Of a stretch of DNA of 19,312 bases, positions 14,183-19,312 are shown piece by piece (within the stretch, counting starts at the first letter, position 1; each line of letters begins with the position of its first letter). The notes below the pieces were generated by a model that saw nothing but the letters and a program-made list of their open reading frames with translations, was not told the origin of the DNA and did no database searches. Made by a program: the position numbers and the translations under genes. The stretch comes from CAYQTL01 sp964420405 (GTDB taxonomy: Bacteria > Acidobacteriota > Thermoanaerobaculia > Thermoanaerobaculales > Sulfomarinibacteraceae): NCBI GenBank assembly GCA_964420405.1, contig CAYQTL010000083.1:1-19312 (forward strand), read 5' to 3'.

Positions 14183-15583
14183 ATGAAGACGACCACGATC
14201 TCGATCGACCTCCGGACCGCCATCGAGGCGGGGCTCACCCTGGCTGTCTGCATCCTGACCGGGTGCGCCGCCGAAGCGCCACCGGCTCCGCCCGCGCCGG
14301 ACACGCCCCCGAACGTCATCATCATCCTGATCGACACCCTACGCGCCGACCACATGGACCTGTACGGGTACGAGCGCAGCACCACTCCCTTCCTCACTGA
14401 GCTCGCAGCCGACTCGGCGGTCTTCGCCCGCGCCCGTGCCCAGGCCGGCTGCACGTACCCGTCGGTCAACGTGATGCTGACGTCGCGCTACCCGTTCCAG
14501 TTCTACAAGCGGAAGGACGAGGGTTTCGGGATCCCGGACGACCTGCCGTCGATGCCAGAGCTGTTGCGCCGTTCCGGGTACTCGACGGCCGCAGTCTCGG
14601 CGAGCCCCATCGTGCGGGCCACTCCGAGCGAACACAACCCTCACGGCGGATTCGGTCGCGGCTTCGACGTGTTCGACGAGACCTGTCTGTGGCGCGAGGC
14701 GGCCTGCGTGAACCGCCAGGCGAACCGCGTGGTCGACGAGCTGTCGCCGCCGTTCTTTCTCTACCTGCACTACATGGACCCGCACGACCACTACCGTCCA
14801 CCGGACGACTGGAGGCACCGGTTCACGCGCCCCTACGATGGGCACGAGTTCGTCGCCAACGGCGAGATCAACCCGATCGCGAGCATGCTCTACGACGACG
14901 GCCCCGAGGTCGCGATCGGCGACCGCGACATCGAGCACCTGCGCGACCTGTACGACGAGGAGATCGCCTATCTCGACAGCCAGCTCCGGGCCTTCTTCGA
15001 GGACCTGGAGGCCGGGGGACACCTCGAGAACACGATCGTCGTCGTGACCGCCGACCACGGCGAGGAGTTCCTCGAGCACGGCCACGTCGGCCACTGCCGG
15101 GGTGTGTGGGATACACTCACGTGGGTCCCGCTGATCGTCCGCGGCCCGGGCATCGAGCCCGCCACCTTCGATCAGGCCGTCCAGCACGTTGACCTCCTGC
15201 CGACGCTCCTCGATCTGATTGGAGCCGAAGCCGGCGACACCCTGATGCGCGGTCGCTCACTCCGGGAGGCTCTGTCGTCTGGCGAGCTATCCGACGACAT
15301 CTCCTACGCGTTCGCCGACCAGAGCCGGTACCGGGCCGCCGACGACGGCCGCCACCAGCTCATCCTCGACGGCGTCGACATGGAGTTCGACCTGTTCGAC
15401 CTCGACGCCGACCCGCTCCAGCAGACCGATGTGTGGTCACCGGACGACCCCACCGGGGATCGCCTCAGCGCCGCGCTCGGCAGTTGGCTGCGCGAGTCCG
15501 GCCAGTGGATTCGCCTCGACGAGGCCCTCGCGGCCGGCCGCGAGACCGAGGAAATGCTCCGCACCCTGGGCTATCTCGAGTAG
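14183..15583 (+). CDS. Sulfatase-superfamily lipoprotein with Thr at the nucleophile site (second gene of pair)
   Basis: A 466-aa lipoprotein with a textbook lipobox LTGC (Cys28) and a Pro/Ala linker. Metal ligand Asp51 lies in IDTLRADHMDLYGY. The nucleophile block is TYPSVNVMLTSR with Thr91 in place of Cys. FFLYLHYMDPHDHY and TADHGEEFLEHGHVGH follow. It shares long identical blocks with the minus-strand gene at 11218-12579 (SASPIVR, NPHGGF, CLWR, HLRDLYDE, AYFDSQL against AYLDSQL), so the two are duplicates in opposite orientation around the 12622 gene. Conserved Cys (CLWR-x-x-AC, HV-x-HC) suggest disulfides outside the membrane. AGGGA overlapping the upstream stop codon is a weak ribosome site, so translation probably depends on the preceding gene. 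It ends in LRTLGYLE. Confidence 0.88.
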   Translation: MKTTTISIDLRTAIEAGLTLAVCILTGCAAEAPPAPPAPDTPPNVIIILIDTLRADHMDLYGYERSTTPFLTELAADSAVFARARAQAGCTYPSVNVMLTSRYPFQFYKRKDEGFGIPDDLPSMPELLRRSGYSTAAVSASPIVRATPSEHNPHGGFGRGFDVFDETCLWREAACVNRQANRVVDELSPPFFLYLHYMDPHDHYRPPDDWRHRFTRPYDGHEFVANGEINPIASMLYDDGPEVAIGDRDIEHLRDLYDEEIAYLDSQLRAFFEDLEAGGHLENTIVVVTADHGEEFLEHGHVGHCRGVWDTLTWVPLIVRGPGIEPATFDQAVQHVDLLPTLLDLIGAEAGDTLMRGRSLREALSSGELSDDISYAFADQSRYRAADDGRHQLILDGVDMEFDLFDLDADPLQQTDVWSPDDPTGDRLSAALGSWLRESGQWIRLDEALAAGRETEEMLRTLGYLE

Positions 15584-15803
15584 GCGGGCCGCACCGGCTG
15601 GACGATCCGTGATCCGCCGTGACCGCGTTGGGCATCCCGCGAGCATGGACCGAAGACAGAGAGCGCTGAGATTCATGAAGGGATGTTTTGTTTGGTCAGC
15701 TTCGTATTTTTCTTCAGGTTTGTCTCAAGCCGATCTCCCAACCTGCCCGTATCCTGTCGCATGCTATCCGCCACTGTGTCAAACCCTCTGATGAGCATCT
15801 AGC

Positions 15804-15813
15804 CTTCGCGAAG
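15804..15813. promoter_or_regulatory. Palindrome CTTCGCGAAG
   Basis: A perfect 10-base palindrome, 42 bases upstream of the -35 element. It is a possible operator half of a pair with the palindrome at 15840-15851, although the two differ in sequence. Confidence 0.3.
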
Positions 15814-15839
15814 TACTTCAATGTGTTTCGTCTTTGCCA

Positions 15840-15851
15840 CCATCTAGATGG
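15840..15851. promoter_or_regulatory. Palindrome CCATCTAGATGG next to the -35 element
   Basis: A perfect 12-base palindrome ending three bases before the -35 hexamer, a common place for an operator. With one bulged base it extends by TGCC/GGCA. Binding by a dimeric regulator is inference. Confidence 0.45.
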
Positions 15852-15854
15852 CAC

Positions 15855-15884
15855 TTGACCTCTTTGAATCACTCCAACTATACT
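15855..15884 (+). promoter_or_regulatory. Sigma70-type promoter, TTGACC-18-TATACT
   Basis: The -35 TTGACC (15855-15860) and -10 TATACT (15879-15884) are separated by 18 bases. It is the only complete two-box promoter I recognise in the window. Transcription would start near 15891, leaving a leader of about 45 bases before ATG 15938. Confidence 0.7.
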
Positions 15885-15937
15885 AGTATTCTGTAGATAA
15901 TGAGATAATAGACTGATTTGTTAAAAGGACAAGGCAA

Positions 15938-17449
15938 ATGATCCGATTCGCTTCAGTGACGACGATCGTGATCGTGGTGATGGCGGTGGCCGGGCCGACC
16001 ACCGGCGCCGAGTTCTACGGTGCGTGCATTGAGGTCGCGGGACAAGCCAAGGCGTGGAACCTACCTAAGGACAGCGGCTGGAGGGACATCCTCGTTAATA
16101 CCCTTACCGCCAACACCGCAAGCGACCTCATCGTCACCGGGGCTGTGCATCTCAGCAACCACAACACGCCGGGCACCCGCGTTGTCTATCGATTCCTCGT
16201 GGACGACCAACCTGCGGGAATCGCGATAATGCGTCGCGTCCCGCAGAATGTGCCCAGCTCCCAGGACATCCAGGTGGCCGCACCAGACTTGGGTGCGGGG
16301 AACCATACCATTCGCTTTCAGGCTCAGAACCTCGACCCAAACGTCCCGGTGCGCTTCGGGGTCGTGTGGATGACACCACAGCTCATCGACAGCGGTTTCA
16401 ACACCGCAGCGAATGACACGGGCATCTACGATACAGTCGATGTGGGATCAACATGGACCACCGTCAACTCGGTCGTCCTTCCCTCGGGTTTCAGCCCGGA
16501 GTTGTTCACCGTCGGCGCCTCCTTTCGCGTGGTGAGCGGTACGCCGGGGGCACCTCTCGAGTACCGGATCACCGCCGGCCCTCGTATTAGCTACACCTGG
16601 AAAGATGCGGTCCCGGCAGCGCTTCCGGACGGGGTCCACCTTTCTCGCATCTTCCGAAACGATCGTGTGGTGGTCTCGCCCCCTCACGTTTCGGATCGCG
16701 AAGGCATCGGCCGGAACTGCGAGTTCGAGATTCAGGTCCGCACAGTCGATGGTGGCACCGTAGTCATCAGAAACCGATACCTGTTCACCCAAACCATGCC
16801 TGACTATCACCTCTTCGAGGTCAACGAATCCGCGCCGGTGTCGGTGTCCCACCATGGTGAGCAACCGGGACTCGAACCGCATGAGCAGCCATACACGGTA
16901 GTCGCCGAGACGGAGTACCAGTACATCCCCGAATCCAAGCTCGGCGATTCTCACCTGGGGGGCTACCTCGCCTTTGTGGGTGGCAATGCCTTCTCTACCC
17001 TGCCCGGGCAGACCGCCCTGCCGCTCAGGTGGCGCATCGACTTGCAGAAATGGAACGACGTCAATCCCGGCTGGGACGCCGGACTGCACTTGGGATTTCC
17101 GGGTGCGCAGCGCACCTTGCAGGCCGACATCGCCGGCGGCTGCGGCAAGTGCGGATGGCAGACGCATTCTCGCTATGCAGCTCAGCTCAAGGTCCTCGGC
17201 CTCTGCGAGGCCCCACACGAGCTTATTCACATCGAGCGGAGCACCCTCCAGGTGCTGATGGTGCCGAGCACTCTCTGGTTCCCTTTCTGTCCCAACGTCG
17301 CACCGGCCTGCTGCAACGACCCCGACGACACCGCGTGCGTGTGCGACTGGCAGGAGTGCTGCAACATGAACCCCGGCATCTGCACCTGGGAGTGCGCACC
17401 CGGCAGCCTCACCGTCGAGTCGGGCCTCGCACCCTTCAGCTGCCCTTGA
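15938..17449 (+). CDS. Secreted cysteine-rich protein of unrecognised family
   Basis: A 503-aa protein with a signal peptide (hydrophobic run at about 8-19, likely cleavage after TTGA at 24). I do not recognise the family. Two stretches look like related beta-rich domains: about 50-155, containing VVYRFLVDDQPAG and HTIRFQAQ and ending in WMTPQL, and about 165-290, containing PLEYRITAG and CEFEIQVRTVDGG and ending in FTQTMP. A third region (about 290-440) has LRWRIDLQKWNDV, GGCGKCGW and a His/Glu-bearing APHELIHIE. The last 55 residues carry ten Cys, including three CC pairs and CVC, suggesting a disulfide-knotted tail. The total is 15 Cys. AAAGGA lies eight bases before ATG. It has its own promoter and terminator, so it is a single-gene unit. 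The AT-rich upstream DNA and more mixed third-codon bases suggest acquisition by transfer. Confidence 0.75.
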   Translation: MIRFASVTTIVIVVMAVAGPTTGAEFYGACIEVAGQAKAWNLPKDSGWRDILVNTLTANTASDLIVTGAVHLSNHNTPGTRVVYRFLVDDQPAGIAIMRRVPQNVPSSQDIQVAAPDLGAGNHTIRFQAQNLDPNVPVRFGVVWMTPQLIDSGFNTAANDTGIYDTVDVGSTWTTVNSVVLPSGFSPELFTVGASFRVVSGTPGAPLEYRITAGPRISYTWKDAVPAALPDGVHLSRIFRNDRVVVSPPHVSDREGIGRNCEFEIQVRTVDGGTVVIRNRYLFTQTMPDYHLFEVNESAPVSVSHHGEQPGLEPHEQPYTVVAETEYQYIPESKLGDSHLGGYLAFVGGNAFSTLPGQTALPLRWRIDLQKWNDVNPGWDAGLHLGFPGAQRTLQADIAGGCGKCGWQTHSRYAAQLKVLGLCEAPHELIHIERSTLQVLMVPSTLWFPFCPNVAPACCNDPDDTACVCDWQECCNMNPGICTWECAPGSLTVESGLAPFSCP

Positions 17450-17472
17450 GCCAGCACCTCATGATCGACAGC

Positions 17473-17504
17473 CGAGGGCAGGTCGCGCCGACGACCTGCC
17501 CTCG
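17473..17504 (+). terminator. Rho-independent terminator, perfect 13-bp stem
   Basis: CGAGGGCAGGTCG (17473-17485) pairs without mismatch with CGACCTGCCCTCG (17492-17504) around the loop CGCCGA, followed by TTTCCT. It begins 23 bases after the stop of the cysteine-rich protein. The stem is very strong although the T tract is short. Confidence 0.8.
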
Positions 17505-17787
17505 TTTCCTCGAGATGGCTGGAGTGCCGACGCCTCGACTCTAGAACCACAGCCGGAGGAGGCGCTTGGTGTCCCTCAGCACGAGCGTGCACAGAAGCAC
17601 AGAGGCATATGCGCCCCGGCCCGATGCTCGCTCGGTCGAGGTGGGGATTTGGCCGGATCCTGATGCGCGGCTCCGGTTCTAAGAAGGAGAAACACCTGGA
17701 GGACTTGGGCTTTGATCGCGTGGCCCACCGATTCGCGAGCGCACCCGTCCGCGAACGCCGCTTTCAGATCGCTCGCCGAGTGAGCGC
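17505..17787. other. Spacer with repeat remnants, no convincing gene
   Basis: After the terminator this stretch holds CTTGGTGTCCCT and a short GCACAGAA array near 17565-17604, then ordinary GC-rich sequence. A 63-codon plus-strand frame (17609-17800) runs over the end of the next minus-strand gene; it has no ribosome site and I do not annotate it. Confidence 0.6.
17589..17604 (+). repeat. Octamer repeat, GCACAGAR type (2 units)
   Basis: GCACAGAA followed directly by GCACAGAG and GCA. The period matches the octamer arrays at 4753-5042. Confidence 0.5.
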
Positions 17788-18012
17788 TCAGCCCTCGTGA
17801 CCCCGGTCGTCTTCAGCCACCGGAGCGGCCTCGCCCGACTCGAAGTCCATCGTCTGGTCGCCGTTGGGGGACGCCTCGCCCTGCTCGAAGTCCATCGTCG
17901 AGATCGGCGTCGGTTCGGCCTGACCGGTGCTCTCCGCGGGCGACTCGTCGGCCGGAGCCCCGCATCCGAAAGCCGTCGCGACCAGGGTCATCACCACGAT
18001 CAGCTGCCGCAT
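17788..18012 (-). CDS. Small acidic lipoprotein with a duplicated 11-residue motif
   Basis: A 74-aa protein with a signal peptide (LIVVMTLVATAFGC, Cys17) of lipoprotein type. The mature part is only about 58 residues, acidic and rich in Pro, Ser, Gly and Glu, so probably unfolded. It contains two near-identical units, TMDFEQGEASP (39-49) and TMDFESGEAAP (54-64). The start is well supported by GGAGGTGG before ATG 18012 and a TACGAT -10 further up. I do not recognise the family. A small membrane-tethered peptide displaying a repeated ligand-like motif is conceivable, but no function can be named. A TGAGCGCTCA palindrome overlaps its stop codon. Confidence 0.7.
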   Translation of the reverse strand: MRQLIVVMTLVATAFGCGAPADESPAESTGQAEPTPISTMDFEQGEASPNGDQTMDFESGEAAPVAEDDRGHEG

Positions 18013-18032
18013 GCGCCACCTCCAGCGGCGAC

Positions 18033-18038
18033 ATCGTA
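18033..18038 (-). promoter_or_regulatory. -10 element (TACGAT) for the small lipoprotein
   Basis: TACGAT on the minus strand lies 20 bases before ATG 18012, with the ribosome site GGAGG between them. No clear -35 is visible. Confidence 0.3.
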
Positions 18039-18164
18039 TCCGAGCGGCCGCACGAGCGCTACGGCGATGGGGTGCGTCATGACCCCAGTCCGCCCACCAC
18101 GTCGGCGATCTGAAGCTCGCCGGCCGCAATGTCATCCCTCCTACGGGCCACAACCAGACGACGC

Positions 18165-18911
18165 TCAACCGGCCTGACGTGGTTTCGCCGCTTGCCCCCG
18201 CCACGCGTCGAGCAGCTCGTCGTAGCGGCGGACGACCTCGGCGACGGAGCGCTCGACGCCGGCCCAATGGGCCTCGAGGAGGGTGCGGTCGCGGTCGCTC
18301 AGCTCGGTGCCGCCGTGGCGGCGGGCGCGGATGAGCTTGCGGAACACGTGGCTGGTGCCGTCGACGACCTGCCGGGCGACCGAGCGCAGGGAGTCGGTAT
18401 CGCTCGTCCGGAGCACGTGGTCACAGGCGGCTAGGGGCCAGTCGACCGGCGCTCCGCGGTCGAGGTGACCCGAGCGCACCATGTGGTCGAGCAGGCCGGC
18501 CCGGTGCCAGTACACGCTGAGCGCGGTCGAGGCGTCGGCCACCGCGAGCACGTAGACCAGCTTGCGGAAGATCTTGCGGGCCACGTAGAGCACCAGCGCG
18601 ACCGGCAGCGTGAGGCACGCCGACCAGCTCAGCCACGGCCGCGACGGGCGTCGCAGGTGCTCCAGCGCCCGCGGGTCGAGCTCGCGACCGCGCACCCGCG
18701 CGATCGCGGCCGGCATCCGGCGGCGGAAGAACCGCTCGAACGCCAGGTCGACGAGCGGCAGCGGGATCAGCGGCGTCAGCCCCGCGCAGGTCGCGTCCGC
18801 CCACACGCGCCACTCGAACGGCCGGTCCGCCTCGCCGCTCACATCGCCGCTGCCGGTTCGAAAGCTCGACTCAGCCACCACGTCCGCCTTCCAGCCACTC
18901 GAACCGACCAT
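18165..18911 (-). CDS. Predicted membrane protein of unrecognised family
   Basis: A 248-aa protein. A first apolar stretch (about 40-61, TCAGLTPLIPLPLVDLAFERFF) is followed by a basic segment FFRRRMPAAIARVRGRELD. The main hydrophobic region, about 93-127 (WLSWSACLTLPVALVLYVARKIF and onward), could cross the membrane once or twice. The C-terminal 110 residues are soluble and rich in Arg, His and Asp, with LRSVARQVVDGTSHVFRKLI and a helical end. I recognise no domain or catalytic motif. ATG 18911 has only a weak ribosome site. GTG at 18881 follows GGAAGG at good distance and may be the true start, which would shorten the protein by ten residues. It is divergent from the bisphosphate nucleotidase-like gene, with 75 bases between the starts. 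Confidence 0.7.
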   Translation of the reverse strand: MVGSSGWKADVVAESSFRTGSGDVSGEADRPFEWRVWADATCAGLTPLIPLPLVDLAFERFFRRRMPAAIARVRGRELDPRALEHLRRPSRPWLSWSACLTLPVALVLYVARKIFRKLVYVLAVADASTALSVYWHRAGLLDHMVRSGHLDRGAPVDWPLAACDHVLRTSDTDSLRSVARQVVDGTSHVFRKLIRARRHGGTELSDRDRTLLEAHWAGVERSVAEVVRRYDELLDAWRGQAAKPRQAG

Positions 18912-18918
18912 GGCATCT

Positions 18919-18953
18919 CGACATTCTCTATGTCGGCGGCGCCAGCCGCCGAC
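18919..18953. promoter_or_regulatory. Two overlapping inverted repeats between divergent genes
   Basis: CGACAT (18919-18924) pairs with ATGTCG (18930-18935) around TCTCT. GTCGGCGGC (18932-18940) pairs with GCCGCCGAC (18945-18953) around GCCA. The two share GTCG at 18932-18935, so they cannot form together. They lie just upstream of the minus-strand start and directly before the plus-strand -10. They may be an operator, or alternative leader structures for the minus-strand gene. Confidence 0.45.
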
Positions 18954-18958
18954 CCTGG

Positions 18959-18964
18959 TACACT
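18959..18964 (+). promoter_or_regulatory. Extended -10 element (TGG-TACACT)
   Basis: TACACT preceded by TG at the extended -10 position, 22 bases before ATG 18987, with GGAGG (18978-18982) between. It is a plausible promoter for the nucleotidase-like gene. Confidence 0.45.
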
Positions 18965-18986
18965 CCCGCGCCGACACGGAGGCAGG

Positions 18987-19312
18987 ATGAGCTACGACGC
19001 CGAGCACAGCTTCGCGGTCGCGGCGGTCACCGAGGCGTGCCGCCTCGGCCGCCGGGTGCAGGACGAGATCGTCGCCGCCGGCGACGCGCGCCAGAAGGAC
19101 GACCGGTCGCCGGTCACGGTCGCCGACCTCGCGATCCAGGCGGTGATCTCCCACCGCCTGCGCGAGCGGTTCCCGAGCGACCCGCTGCTCGCCGAGGAGG
19201 ACGCGGGCGTCCTCGACGGCGACACGGCGCTGGCGGCGCGGGTCGGGGACCTGGTCCGCGGCGCCGCGCCGGAGCTCGACCACGGCGCCGTCCGGCAGGC
19301 GCTGGATCGCGG
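18987..19312 (+). CDS. 3'(2'),5'-bisphosphate nucleotidase / inositol monophosphatase family (5' part, cut by right edge)
   Basis: The first 108 codons are in the window, with no stop. QKDDRSPVTVADLAIQAVI (36-54) and PLLAEEDAGVL (66-76) are the N-terminal metal-site motifs of the lithium-sensitive phosphatase family, with Asp47 and Glu70 as likely ligands. The pattern is closest to HAL2/SAL1-type enzymes, which remove the 3'-phosphate of PAP left over from sulfate assimilation. Plain inositol monophosphatase is possible because the DPIDGT motif lies outside the window. The start is well fixed by GGAGG four bases upstream and an extended -10. Confidence 0.8.
   Translation, partial: MSYDAEHSFAVAAVTEACRLGRRVQDEIVAAGDARQKDDRSPVTVADLAIQAVISHRLRERFPSDPLLAEEDAGVLDGDTALAARVGDLVRGAAPELDHGAVRQALDR

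Larger units (their letters stand above)
15584..15937. other. AT-rich spacer with promoter and palindromes
   Basis: This 354-base stretch changes abruptly in composition: by my count 35 of 100 bases at 15841-15940 are G or C, against about 70% in neighbouring coding DNA. No gene is seen. It contains two perfect palindromes (15804-15813 and 15840-15851) and a complete promoter. The base composition suggests DNA of different origin. Confidence 0.7.

Noticed and set aside
11218..15583. Sulfate-ester catabolism island with sulfatase maturation
   Set aside because: No formylglycine-generating enzyme or anaerobic maturase gene is in the window and all three active sites have Thr, so true sulfatase function is not supported.
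15429..15791. 120-codon plus-strand frame running from the third 'sulfatase' into the AT-rich spacer
   Set aside because: It begins in an alternative frame of a real gene, has no ribosome site, and ends without recognisable sequence.
17609..17800. 63-codon plus-strand frame
   Set aside because: No ribosome site, start follows repeat DNA, and its end overlaps the better supported small lipoprotein on the other strand. It could be a gene relic, but nothing recognisable remains.
1..19312. tRNA, rRNA, insertion sequence, integrase or attachment site
   Set aside because: I looked for tRNA T-arm-like strings, rRNA core sequences and transposase or recombinase motifs on both strands and found none convincing.

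Overview
The window is GC-rich bacterial DNA (about 70% G+C in the stretches I counted by eye) with one 100-base run of N, so it comes from a draft or metagenome scaffold. Shine-Dalgarno sites, Tat and lipoprotein signals, and a gene set of GlgA, YfhO-type membrane protein, DUF6599 and DUF362 proteins and several extracytoplasmic 'sulfatase' lipoproteins ending in L-x-x-L-G-Y suggest a Gram-negative, possibly Acidobacteriota-like organism. That assignment is inference from gene content only; no rRNA or tRNA gene was found.

Layout, left to right. The minus strand carries a YnjE-type rhodanese sulfurtransferase (cut by the left edge), a diverged PRPP synthetase-like protein and a small membrane-anchored NTF2-like protein. 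Next come the assembly gap, flanked by hexamer repeats, and glycogen synthase glgA (minus). A 557-base spacer full of octamer repeats ends in a stem-loop leader for a PLP-dependent methionine gamma-lyase/cystathionine-lyase family gene (plus). A translationally coupled minus-strand pair (DUF6599-like lipoprotein, then Tat-exported DUF362 protein) is divergent from a large YfhO-family membrane protein (plus). Then follow three alkaline-phosphatase-fold 'sulfatase' lipoproteins: one on minus, and two on plus in a probable operon, with only 42 bases between the divergent start codons. An AT-rich island with a clear sigma70-type promoter and two palindromes precedes a secreted, cysteine-rich protein of no recognised family, closed by a perfect hairpin terminator. 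The right end has a tiny lipoprotein with a tandem repeat, an unrecognised membrane protein and, divergently, the start of a 3'(2'),5'-bisphosphate nucleotidase/inositol phosphatase-type gene.

How the genes may work together. The YfhO protein and the three 'sulfatases' form a plausible envelope-modification locus. All three enzymes have Thr where a true sulfatase has the formylglycine Cys (or Ser), which points to phospho-ester or phospho-transfer chemistry rather than sulfate hydrolysis (inference). The sulfurtransferase, the gamma-lyase and the PAP-phosphatase-like gene all touch sulfur metabolism but are not in one operon. The best candidates for something new are the Thr-type divergent cluster, the cysteine-rich orphan with its foreign-looking promoter, and the several families of short-period repeats confined to spacers. 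I did not find a clearly new defence or mobile system.
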